From contig JAFDTZ010000089.1 of NCBI GenBank assembly GCA_019594305.1, positions 1 to 9,256 of the forward strand: DNA of 9,256 bases, given 5' to 3'. Within the stretch, counting starts at the first letter, position 1; every line of letters starts with the position of its first letter. Positions 1 to 6,868 of the stretch are shown here, piece after piece. The stretch comes from Thermoplasmata archaeon (GTDB taxonomy: Archaea > Thermoplasmatota > Thermoplasmata > Halarchaeoplasmatales > Halarchaeoplasmataceae). The translations under genes and the position numbers were made by a program. The notes beneath the pieces were generated by a model. It saw only the letters and a list, made by a program, of their open reading frames with translations, did not search any database and had not been told where the DNA came from.

Positions 1-2446
1 CTACGATGTAGTCCCATGAAGAACCGCCGTCAAGACTGAACTCCAGGTCTACATTGGTGATCGTACCATTACCTTCGGTGGTGGTCCACGTGATCTCTTC
101 CGTAGCTCCCGTATTCCATACTTCACCACCGGTAGGCCGTGTGAGTTCGATGGACGGGCTCGGTGTGACATCGGGGTCGATGCCACCGCTGATTACCACG
201 GCGAAGGGCTGTGTGCCCTGGGCAACCTGATGGGCGGTCACTGTGAGCTGGTAAACACCTTCTTCAACACCGTTCTCCGCCGGCAGCAGGAGTATGTTCT
301 CCTCCACGTTCAAACCGTCCCATGCACCGGTCCTGGGTCCGTTCCAAGGATTGCTGGATGGATTTGGTTGTGAATACCCTGGATTAAAACCTGTGAAAGC
401 GTTACCCACATACCTTGTTCCACCCGGGGTGGTCAATTCTAGATCAAGATCGTTCACTATCGCCGGATTTCCTCCGTCGGCTCCGCTTGGTCCTGGATAG
501 TCACTCCAAGCCAGTGTCACCTCTAATTCTTGGGATGGTTCTTCTACCTCGAAATCCATTGACCAGGTTTCACCTGTATTGAGTTCGACACCTTCATGCC
601 ATGAATCAAAGACTATGAGTTTCCTTTCATCACCTTCGAAGTGCATCACTCGATCTAGCATGCTGCGTCCATATCCCTGATCGCCATTGGGGAACCTATT
701 GTCATTTTGATAGGCACCCGAACCTGATATCTCAACCGCACCGTTGATAAGTGTTGCCCTCACCAATGCATTGCTCGGGTTAAATCCATCCGCCGCACTC
801 TGGGTTCCAGAGGGGTACCAACCGCCTTCGTAATAATGTCTCACCTGTCCGACCTGACCCGCCACGCCGGGTGTTGACATACTAGTTCCACTCATGCTGC
901 TGTAACCATCGGTACTTCGATCTGCTGAAACCAAGTTTTCACCGATATGCATAACAGTGGGTTTTATCCTACCGTCATCTGCATAACCTCTACTGCTGAA
1001 CGAAGCAACATCTTCGTGGTTTGGTGAATTAGTTACCGCTCCTATGCTCAGGACGTTCTTTCCTTCAGACTGCGAAGATATGGTATTTGCACCTGATCCA
1101 TCGTTACCCATCGCGTAAAGTATGTTGAAATCCTTATGATCCCATATGAACTCGTCCGAAGTGATGGCGGATGCACCATATCCACTTCCACCACCCCAGC
1201 TGTTGGTGTGTGCTCGTGATCCCCAATCGTATGGCTGACCATAGCCATCATTGTACATATCTGAAGGCGGATTCACTGAACCACATGCATCCGATGAAAC
1301 ATCTTGAAAAATAACTCTGGCGGCCATTGCATTTCCGTCCTCGTTGTTATAAGTGCCATATGGTGGTGAGTCACCTAAAACCGTCCCGGTAACATGGGTT
1401 CCGTGATACACTCCGTTATTCAGATCTCCTCCTGCGTCAGCTGGTACATAATGAGCCTGTATCTTTCTATGATCATCTCCAACGGGATTACCGTCCGGGT
1501 CAGCCCAGCATTCATGGTCTGGATTGTCTGAATTACCACCGTATAATTCACTGTCCATAACTGTGATCAATTCGCCTTCTCCTGTAACTCCCATGTCGAG
1601 TACCTTTCTGTTGTTTTGTTCGTTAGTTTGTGTGATCCATGTAGCATCCGAATTAAATATACTATCTTCAAGATGTCCTTCAACGATAGCCTTTACATTA
1701 TGGAAATTAGCTATAGTTGTTATGGTACCCGGTTCGGTTTCGATGGTTATGTGGTTCCTGGCAATTCGATGTATTTCTGCACCTATGTTTGATAGTCTAT
1801 TCGCAACTATCCTCGAGTCTGCACTATCGAATACTGAGATCTCCAATACGATAGGTTCATTGGTCTCCAGTAATTCAGGGTTGAATCTATATGCTGGTTG
1901 GTATATTCCTACCCAGTTTACGAATTCAAGCTGCTCCACTTCTCTCATCGTTCTCAAATTCATCTCTACGATGAAATTGAACTTATGTCTGAACTCGTGG
2001 AATGTAACACCTCTGTCCTGTAGTTCTTCCTGCCACTCGGTTCTTATCGGCCCTATGAATTGGACGATGTAATAACCCCGTCCGTCTCTAGGATAACCAG
2101 ATATCTCTAGATTTTCAGGTATATCCGGTAAACCGTCTTCAGTATTGAAAGAATAGGCTTGAAGTCCCACGTAGTCTCTATCGTCTAGAACCTCTAGCAT
2201 GAAACCATTATTTTTCAATACATCGATGTTTTCTATAGATGTTTCTATCAGAACATATCCGTCGTATTCTTCAACTAAAGAATAATCGATCGATCTCGGT
2301 ATCTGTATTTCCGTTCCTCTTTGGTACACCAGTATCGCTACATCAGTATCCGCTCCACGGTCAGATAAAACTATCCCTGCCGATAGAACTGATACTATCA
2401 ATATCATGCAAGCCAAGAAGGCCATGCATTCCATATTTTTCTCCAT
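1..2446 (-). CDS. Secreted subtilisin-like serine protease (peptidase S8, KP-43/TagC-like), C-terminus cut by window edge
   Basis: The frame is open from ATG at 2446 to the left edge (815 codons visible, no stop), so the protein is partial. The start has AGGAGG eight bases upstream. Residues about 9-28 are hydrophobic and look like a signal peptide, followed by a roughly 240-residue N-terminal region. The catalytic domain shows Asp298 (ITVMDSELYGG), His348 in YHGTHVTGTV, the oxyanion Asn448 in AMGNDG, and Ser522 in SGTSMSTPG. NSWGGG (415-420) and the HRK segment near 326 are typical of KP-43/TagC-type subtilases. A beta-rich domain follows (about 605-755, LAWSDYPG and VNDLDLEL), like the KP-43 C-terminal barrel. 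An Ig-like module then begins near 765 (GGEVWNTGATEEITW). The usual DTG or DSG after the first catalytic residue reads DSE. By inference it degrades extracellular protein for peptide uptake. The family call is firm; substrate and anchoring are unknown. Confidence 0.95.
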   Translation of the reverse strand, partial: MEKNMECMAFLACMILIVSVLSAGIVLSDRGADTDVAILVYQRGTEIQIPRSIDYSLVEEYDGYVLIETSIENIDVLKNNGFMLEVLDDRDYVGLQAYSFNTEDGLPDIPENLEISGYPRDGRGYYIVQFIGPIRTEWQEELQDRGVTFHEFRHKFNFIVEMNLRTMREVEQLEFVNWVGIYQPAYRFNPELLETNEPIVLEISVFDSADSRIVANRLSNIGAEIHRIARNHITIETEPGTITTIANFHNVKAIVEGHLEDSIFNSDATWITQTNEQNNRKVLDMGVTGEGELITVMDSELYGGNSDNPDHECWADPDGNPVGDDHRKIQAHYVPADAGGDLNNGVYHGTHVTGTVLGDSPPYGTYNNEDGNAMAARVIFQDVSSDACGSVNPPSDMYNDGYGQPYDWGSRAHTNSWGGGSGYGASAITSDEFIWDHKDFNILYAMGNDGSGANTISSQSEGKNVLSIGAVTNSPNHEDVASFSSRGYADDGRIKPTVMHIGENLVSADRSTDGYSSMSGTSMSTPGVAGQVGQVRHYYEGGWYPSGTQSAADGFNPSNALVRATLINGAVEISGSGAYQNDNRFPNGDQGYGRSMLDRVMHFEGDERKLIVFDSWHEGVELNTGETWSMDFEVEEPSQELEVTLAWSDYPGPSGADGGNPAIVNDLDLELTTPGGTRYVGNAFTGFNPGYSQPNPSSNPWNGPRTGAWDGLNVEENILLLPAENGVEEGVYQLTVTAHQVAQGTQPFAVVISGGIDPDVTPSPSIELTRPTGGEVWNTGATEEITWTTTEGNGTITNVDLEFSLDGGSSWDYIV

Positions 2447-2454
2447 TATGTTGT

Positions 2455-2460
2455 CCTCCT
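2455..2460 (-). promoter_or_regulatory. Shine-Dalgarno site of the S8 protease gene
   Basis: The minus strand reads AGGAGG, then eight bases, then ATG at 2446. It is the only strong ribosome binding site seen in the window. It favours the first of three nearby in-frame ATG codons (residues 1, 5 and 8) as the start, and shows that this mRNA has a real leader. Confidence 0.8.
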
Positions 2461-2498
2461 CTATAACTATTAGAGTATTTATTGTTAACCTCAATAAG

Positions 2499-2508
2499 TA
2501 ATAAATAA
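2499..2508 (-). promoter_or_regulatory. Candidate box A (TATA) for the S8 protease gene
   Basis: The minus strand reads TTATTTATTA here. Transcription starting about 25 bases downstream would begin near 2478 and give a leader of about 32 bases containing the AGGAGG site. The region is generally A/T-rich, so other placements are possible (for example CAATAAATAC near 2475-2484). Confidence 0.4.
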
Positions 2509-2636
2509 TTGCCTGCTACATGTGCCCAATATTTTTTAACTGGGTAGTTCGATTAAATGATATCGTAAGACCAGTATAATAAATTGATAAATCGCAAATA
2601 TTTGATCAGAATAGAAGAAGATGATCGCTGTCATTA

Positions 2637-2650
2637 ACTATATATAAGAA
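2637..2650 (+). promoter_or_regulatory. Box A (TATA) promoter of the 585-residue membrane protein gene
   Basis: The sequence ACTATATATAAGAA is a good archaeal box A. Its centre is about 28 bases before the ATG at 2673, so transcription would start at or just before the start codon. No Shine-Dalgarno sequence lies between, which is consistent with a leaderless mRNA. Together with the opposite candidate near 2503 it makes 2447-2672 a divergent promoter region; nothing else was recognised there. Confidence 0.6.
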
Positions 2651-2672
2651 ATATTCTTTTTTCTGTTCAAAG

Positions 2673-4430
2673 ATGGAGAAACAAAACGGTTTGCAGGAGA
2701 GGATTTTAGATTGGGTCGAAAAAGACCGCTTCAGTTTGACAACCGCTTTGATTTACATCACTACGCTCGGAATCATCCGTTCATTTCTCGATTCCTTGGT
2801 CAAGGATCACGGCTGGTACAATATGTACGAGATGGCACATTATGTGTTCGTAGCATATCCCGAGTTCCTACTTGGAGCCTTGGTTATCTTTATTTTAGCG
2901 AAGGCTCCCATGAGGAAGGTTTGGAATGTTGTATTGCTTGGATTCTGGCTACTTTTGATCCCTCCGATAGTAGATTACTTTATTTTGGGTGATTATGGTG
3001 CTGAGGTCGGAACTCAATATGGTTATCTTGCAATGGAACAATTGATGCCCACACTTAGGGTTATGCTGTTGAATCCCTTTCAGCGTCCAGGTGATATCGC
3101 TAGTACCGGACAGATGGTCATGTTTTTCTCGATGATCATCGGGTCGATAGCCTATGTAGCGCTGAGCAACGGTCTTCCAGGTCAAATTGGAAATGTTATA
3201 AGAAATGGTTTGGACGAAGCTAGAGGTCTGGGTAAAACATTAGTTAAAGTTGTATTGACCTACTACGGACTTTTCATCACCTATTGGATAATAGGTGCAC
3301 TACAATTCATCATCCGGATCGGCAGTGAAAGTATAGTCCTCTTTAACATTTTATCTCATCCTGTAGAAAAACAATATTACGATTTCTTCTACACCTATGA
3401 TTATTCGACGGGTGAGGTTTTTCCCGAAGGATATGTTGCAAGGATGGGACTGCTGGAAAACCTTGCATTTAATCAGTCAAATCTATTCTTTGGATTTGTA
3501 TTCTTAGCGATAGGTGTATTGTTGTTACTATTATGTCTATATCTAGCCTACAAGGAAGCTTTACACAAGATGTTAAAAAATATTAGAATCTTAGACACCT
3601 CGATAGTTCTTTCCGCAGCATTTGTTGGGATCGCATCTTTGCACATTGTTGACGGTGATTTCAGCCAAGGATGGGCCATCGATCCATTTTACATACTCCA
3701 TGCCCAGTATGTGCTGTTCTGCCTTGCAGGACTATTTTTCCTAGCGCAGTTCTCTTTTTTGATAGATGACATAGGTGCAAATAAAAGAGATGAGGCACGT
3801 CAAAACCCTCTGTCAAACGGCTCGATACCCGAGTATCACTACAAACAACTCGCTATTTCCTATGCTCTTGCAGGAACTTTCATTGCATTAATATTGGGTA
3901 CTTGGACTCTCATATTGGCCTTAGCATGGGTTGCGTTCTCATATACCAGTTCGTTATATCAAAGTAAATATATCGGGTCGCTCAGAGCGGCTTCCATTGG
4001 ATTTCTAGCTTTCCTTTTCGGATACTATACTCCGGGTTCCTGGATAGCGTTCATAGCCGAGCATGCGGATGGAGAATGGATTTATGTCTCAAATGAAACA
4101 CTCACTAGATCTCCCGCCTTCACGTCTCAAACCATCGTCTTATTGTTGACTGTGGTGCTTGGTTTCGTATTGATATCTTTATTCAGCAAAAAACGAACCT
4201 TTTTTTACGCTGAACTTAACAGCGATCTTGATCTTTCTAAAACAGTGTTATTGTTCGTCCCGCTTCTGTTTCTACTCCCTCTAGCATCATACTTCTCTTT
4301 ATTCACAGCTATCACCGTTATCTCGCTCGCATTTGGAGTTTTGGTATGTTATAAAATAATAGACGATGAGATCGTGATCAAATTCGGATTTTTATTGCTG
4401 TTTGTTTTGTTTTCAATACTCCTGATATGA
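2673..4430 (+). CDS. Polytopic membrane protein with degenerate UbiA-prenyltransferase-like C-terminal half
   Basis: 585 residues, with roughly 14 hydrophobic segments (about 21-41, 57-77, 83-105, 148-165, 190-217, 270-295, 308-325, 340-363, 391-423, 433-460, 485-505, 522-562, 568-585). The N-terminal half is not recognised. The C-terminal half has the layout of the UbiA superfamily. FLIDDIGANKRDEARQNPLS, then NGSI, at 362-385 matches the spacing of the first Asp-rich motif (N-D-x-x-D-x-x-x-D, then N-P and S-G-x-I). The following FSYTSSLYQSKYIGSL (422-437) resembles the Y-S-x-x-L-x-x-K segment of that family. Asn of the motif is Asp365, Asp366 and Asp373 remain, and the middle Asp is Ala369. 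The second Asp-rich motif expected near 504-522 is not convincing. It could be a divergent or inactive prenyltransferase acting on lipid or quinone-type substrates; this is inference. It has a leaderless-type start. Confidence 0.85.
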   Translation: MEKQNGLQERILDWVEKDRFSLTTALIYITTLGIIRSFLDSLVKDHGWYNMYEMAHYVFVAYPEFLLGALVIFILAKAPMRKVWNVVLLGFWLLLIPPIVDYFILGDYGAEVGTQYGYLAMEQLMPTLRVMLLNPFQRPGDIASTGQMVMFFSMIIGSIAYVALSNGLPGQIGNVIRNGLDEARGLGKTLVKVVLTYYGLFITYWIIGALQFIIRIGSESIVLFNILSHPVEKQYYDFFYTYDYSTGEVFPEGYVARMGLLENLAFNQSNLFFGFVFLAIGVLLLLLCLYLAYKEALHKMLKNIRILDTSIVLSAAFVGIASLHIVDGDFSQGWAIDPFYILHAQYVLFCLAGLFFLAQFSFLIDDIGANKRDEARQNPLSNGSIPEYHYKQLAISYALAGTFIALILGTWTLILALAWVAFSYTSSLYQSKYIGSLRAASIGFLAFLFGYYTPGSWIAFIAEHADGEWIYVSNETLTRSPAFTSQTIVLLLTVVLGFVLISLFSKKRTFFYAELNSDLDLSKTVLLFVPLLFLLPLASYFSLFTAITVISLAFGVLVCYKIIDDEIVIKFGFLLLFVLFSILLI

Positions 4431-4458
4431 TGTACTCATTTGATACCCATACTGTATG

Positions 4459-4663
4459 AAAAAAGTGGGCTCTCAAGAATGTAGACGCATTCTCTTATCC
4501 CACCAAAATCTAACGATTTTAGTGGGCTCGTCAGAATCAAAGATTCTATCTACCCATTTTTATGAAAAAAGTGGGCTCACAAGAACGCAGACGCATTCTC
4601 TTACCCCACTAAAATCTGACGATTTATAGTGGGCTCGTCAGAATCACAGATTCTAACTACCCA
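4459..4663 (-). ncRNA. Candidate structured small RNA(s) from the hairpin array, minus strand
   Basis: Read on the minus strand, each unit runs from ATGGGTA through three stem-loops to GAGCCCAC and a six-T run (T runs complementary to 4565-4570 and 4459-4464), which looks like a transcript unit with its own terminator. Two differences between the units are tolerated by pairing only on this strand. C4586 opposite A4595, and C4504 opposite A4521, are mismatches in a plus-strand RNA but G-U pairs in a minus-strand RNA. Transcription could simply read through from tRNA-Val upstream. No known RNA family was recognised, and no box C/D or H/ACA signature was found. Confidence 0.4.
4523..4561 (+). 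terminator. Hairpin plus T run, possible terminator for the 585-residue membrane protein gene
   Basis: On the plus strand the hairpin AGAATC-AAA-GATTCT inside a TGGG/CCCA outer stem is followed directly by five T. The second unit repeats this at 4630-4668. Both lie downstream of the gene ending at 4430. The opposite strand also offers hairpin-plus-T-run arrangements, so the block could terminate transcription in both directions. Archaeal termination depends mainly on the T run, so the role of the hairpins is uncertain. Confidence 0.4.
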
Positions 4664-4678
4664 TTTTTATTAAAAAAA

Positions 4679-4752
4679 TGGGCTCAGCCGGATTCGAACC
4701 GGCGATCTCCGCCGTGTGAAGGCGACGTCATAACCAACTAGACTATGAGCCC
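4679..4752 (-). tRNA. tRNA-Val (anticodon CAC)
   Basis: The minus strand folds into a complete cloverleaf: acceptor stem GGGCTCA/TGAGCCC with discriminator A (complement of 4679), D stem GTC/GAC, anticodon stem TCGCC/GGCGG with loop TTCACAC, and T arm GCCGG-TTCGAAT-CCGGC. The anticodon CAC (plus positions 4716-4718) reads the valine codon GUG. No intron is visible and the 3' CCA is not encoded, as is usual in archaea. The 3' end runs straight into seven T (complement of 4672-4678), a plausible terminator. Its TGGGCTC 3' end, as read on the plus strand, is in register with the neighbouring hairpin array. Confidence 0.96.
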
Positions 4753-4781
4753 ATCACTTACGTGGCATCTTGAAGAAACCA

Positions 4782-4790
4782 TGATATGCA
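4782..4790 (-). promoter_or_regulatory. Candidate box A for tRNA-Val
   Basis: The minus strand reads TGCATATCA about 30 bases before the mature tRNA 5' end at 4752, which would give a precursor leader of roughly 8-10 bases. A second A/T-rich stretch (AGATAAATAATCC, 4804-4816) is further away. Position is the main support. Confidence 0.35.
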
Positions 4791-4803
4791 GTGGATTTGC
4801 TGT

Positions 4804-4815
4804 GGATTATTTATC
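4804..4815 (+). promoter_or_regulatory. Candidate box A for the Elp3 gene
   Basis: GGATTATTTATC lies 55-66 bases before the Elp3 ATG at 4870. It would start transcription near 4835 and leave a leader of about 35 bases with a weak AAGGGC stretch. TTATAA near 4852 is too close to the start to serve. The 117-base gap 4753-4869 otherwise shows no recognisable feature. Confidence 0.3.
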
Positions 4816-4869
4816 TCTTTCCCTTACAAGTTCTGTTCGAATCGGAAAGTTGTTATAAGGGCTTTATGA

Positions 4870-6420
4870 ATGAAAGAACATATGGATCCCCTGGAAGAAC
4901 TAGTCCGTTCCATCTCCGAAGGAAAGATCATCACGAAGGAACAGCTCCAAAAAGAGAAATTTAAGGTATGTGGTAGATACGATCTTTCAGAGTTGCCGGG
5001 AAATGCAGAGTTGATAGAGACCGCTAAGCGGATGGATGACATCGATTGGAACTCGGTAAAGGAAATACTCCAGCGAAAACCATCTCGAAAGGCTTCGGGC
5101 GTTTCCGTCATAGCGGTCATGACCTCTCCTGCTGAATGCCCCCATGGAAAGTGTATGGTATGCCCGGGTGGTCCTGACTCACCGGAACCCAGTCCTCAAT
5201 CATACACCGGTAGAGAACCTGCTGCCCTGAGAGGTGCAAGAAATGAATTTTCGCCCTACGCGCAGGTAAAAGACAGGTTGGAACAGTACAGAGCCATAGG
5301 CCATAAGACCGATAAAGTCGATCTGATAATCATGGGTGGCACTTTCCCTTCGAGGGATATAGATTATCAGCACGGATTTGTTAAAGGATGTTTGGATGCG
5401 TTGAACGGATTCAGATCTACATCGTTAGAGGGAGCGATCCGATCCAACGAGATAGCACCCAACCGCTGTATCGGTTTGACGGTCGAAACTAGACCTGATA
5501 ATTGCGGAGAAAAGGTACTCCATCAGATGCTTTCCTATGGAACCACTAGAGTAGAATTGGGGGTTCAGTCACTAGATGACGATACATTGAAAAGGATCGA
5601 TAGGGGACATCTAACTAAGGACTCTATCAGAGCTACCGAATCGTGTAAGGACTACGGCTTAAAAGTTTGTTATCATATGATGCCCGGTTTACCAGGTACC
5701 TCTAAAGAAGAAGATCTAGAAAATTTCAAAATGATATTCGAGGATGATAGATTCCGTCCGGACATGTTGAAGATCTACCCTACCCTGGTGGTGAAAGGCA
5801 CCGAGCTCTATGATCTATGGAAAGAAGGTAAGTATGTGCCGTTGGATACTCAGCATGCGGCTGAATTGGTTGCGGAGATAAAAACCATTGTTCCCCCTTA
5901 TGTTAGGATACAGAGGGTTCAGAGAGATATACCATCACCTCTGGTCGAGGCTGGAGTAAAAAAGAGCAATCTGAGACAGTACGCATGGAAGGTGATGAAA
6001 GAAAAGGGTGAGTCCTGTGGGTGCATAAGGTGTAGAGAGGCTGGACTTTCGGATAAAACGGTTGAAACAGAAGATTTGAGATTAAAAGAGCTCACTTACC
6101 ACGCCTCCGGTGGGGTTGAATACTTCCTAGAGATCGGAAATGAAGATCTACTAGTGGCCTACGCTCGATTGAGGATAAAAGATGGTATATCCCCTACATT
6201 ACGCGAGTTAAAAGTTGTGGGTGAGATGACACCCTTGGATTCAGAACCATCATCATACCAACATGCTGGATACGGTTCCGAATTACTGATGAGATGTGAA
6301 GAGATCGCAGGAGAATTCCATGATCAAATCAGGGTTACCAGTGGGATCGGAGTCCGTGAGTATTATCGAAATCACGACTATGAGATGGATGGCTATTACA
6401 TGGTCAAAGATCTACCATGA
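4870..6420 (+). CDS. elp3: Archaeal Elp3: tRNA wobble-uridine carboxymethylation enzyme (radical SAM plus acetyltransferase)
   Basis: 516 residues, the normal length for archaeal Elp3. The radical SAM domain carries Cys90, Cys95 and Cys98 in ECPHGKCMVCPGGPDSPEP, the archaeal form of the Elp3 iron-sulfur motif, followed by SYTGREP. The segment IPSPLVEAGVKKSNLRQ (354-370) and the cysteines of SCGCIRCRE (382-390) are family hallmarks linking the two domains. The C-terminal GNAT domain has the acetyl-CoA loop QHAGYGSELL (464-473) and the closing YYRNHDYEMDGYYMVK (498-513). Archaeal Elp3 works without the other Elongator subunits and uses acetyl-CoA and SAM to begin carboxymethylation at C5 of U34 in tRNA. 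The start is the first in-frame ATG; the overlapping ATG at 4866 is out of frame. The 3' end overlaps the convergent zinc-ribbon gene by 17 bases. Confidence 0.96.
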   Translation: MKEHMDPLEELVRSISEGKIITKEQLQKEKFKVCGRYDLSELPGNAELIETAKRMDDIDWNSVKEILQRKPSRKASGVSVIAVMTSPAECPHGKCMVCPGGPDSPEPSPQSYTGREPAALRGARNEFSPYAQVKDRLEQYRAIGHKTDKVDLIIMGGTFPSRDIDYQHGFVKGCLDALNGFRSTSLEGAIRSNEIAPNRCIGLTVETRPDNCGEKVLHQMLSYGTTRVELGVQSLDDDTLKRIDRGHLTKDSIRATESCKDYGLKVCYHMMPGLPGTSKEEDLENFKMIFEDDRFRPDMLKIYPTLVVKGTELYDLWKEGKYVPLDTQHAAELVAEIKTIVPPYVRIQRVQRDIPSPLVEAGVKKSNLRQYAWKVMKEKGESCGCIRCREAGLSDKTVETEDLRLKELTYHASGGVEYFLEIGNEDLLVAYARLRIKDGISPTLRELKVVGEMTPLDSEPSSYQHAGYGSELLMRCEEIAGEFHDQIRVTSGIGVREYYRNHDYEMDGYYMVKDLP

Positions 6421-6868
6421 CGAATCTTTCATCTTCCGGTTCATAGATTTCTTCCAGTCTTCTAAGATCTTTCATCAATTCTTCAAGATCACCAAGATCT
6501 AGCTTATCATCCAATTCCATGAGCTCTTTTTTACCGAATGATCCAAATTCTTCTGTCAATATACGTGCGATGGTAAGGAGCCTATCCCTCTCGTTGCTGC
6601 ATGTTTTGTACTCTTTAACGATCCTACCATATACACCGGACTCTGTATCTTCTGAGACCAGTAATTCAGAGCCGCTTATCTTTGCATTCAACCTGCCCAC
6701 CGCCCATGTGATCTCGTCCCGGGAATCCGTCCTGTAATAAATCTTCAATTTACTTATCTTCAACCTTTTACCGCAGTGAGAACACCGAGTTGTTTTATTG
6801 TTTAGGTCAACAGCACGTGCCATATTGCACGACGTACATACGATAATGCCGAACTTGCCAGCATTCAT
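6404..6868 (-). CDS. DUF1922-like zinc-ribbon protein of unknown function
   Basis: A longer open frame begins at 6898, but the preferred start is the ATG at 6868. It overlaps the stop of the upstream arginine decarboxylase as ATGA, a classic coupling arrangement, and gives 154 residues. The N-terminal 45 residues form a zinc ribbon with Cys11, Cys14, Cys29 and Cys32 (CTSC and CSHC in the 12-20 and 29-32 region of the 154-residue form). KLKIYYRTDSRDE follows, resembling the small archaeal DUF1922 family in layout. The C-terminal part (about 85-154) is charged, probably helical, rich in Glu, Asp, Lys and Leu, and not recognised. Such a ribbon suggests nucleic acid or ribosome association, but that is inference. 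It is the second gene of an operon with the decarboxylase, and its end overlaps elp3. Confidence 0.85.
   Translation of the reverse strand: MNAGKFGIIVCTSCNMARAVDLNNKTTRCSHCGKRLKISKLKIYYRTDSRDEITWAVGRLNAKISGSELLVSEDTESGVYGRIVKEYKTCSNERDRLLTIARILTEEFGSFGKKELMELDDKLDLGDLEELMKDLRRLEEIYEPEDERFVMVDL

Larger units (their letters stand above)
4444..4678. repeat. Tandem hairpin array: two 107-base units, each of two related hairpins
   Basis: Two near-identical units (about 4455-4560 and 4561-4668) lie head to tail. The junction TACCCAT plus TGGGCTC recurs at 4444-4472, 4551-4578 and 4658-4685; its TACCCAT starts are exactly 107 bases apart, and the last junction enters the tRNA-Val 3' end. Within each unit are two diverged hairpins, so four in total. 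Plus-strand spans are 4465-4503, 4523-4556, 4571-4609 and 4630-4663, each with an inner stem such as AGAATC/GATTCT and an outer TGGG/CCCA stem. The region between the hairpins of a unit folds as well (4499-4526 and 4605-4633). No open reading frame is apparent. The array may be a tandem small RNA, a terminator block or a tRNA trailer. Confidence 0.9.

Noticed and set aside
1524..2072. A 182-codon plus-strand open frame
   Set aside because: It lies wholly inside the protease gene on the opposite strand, where the minus-strand frame is clearly coding. The predicted residues are rich in Ser, Leu and Cys without any domain.
4444..4678. CRISPR array
   Set aside because: There are only two long units that are similar along their whole length, with no unique spacers of constant size and no cas genes.
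4444..4678. C/D or H/ACA box small RNA in the array
   Set aside because: No C/D box pair, k-turn or ACA box was found in the expected positions on either strand.
4444..4752. Integrated mobile element or prophage at the tRNA
   Set aside because: The units are only about 107 bases, no integrase or phage gene is present, and the shared tRNA segment is only seven or eight bases plus the T run. An att-like origin is kept only as a speculative finding.
4824..5120. A 98-codon minus-strand open frame over the Elp3 start
   Set aside because: It is antisense to conserved Elp3 sequence and has no recognisable domain.
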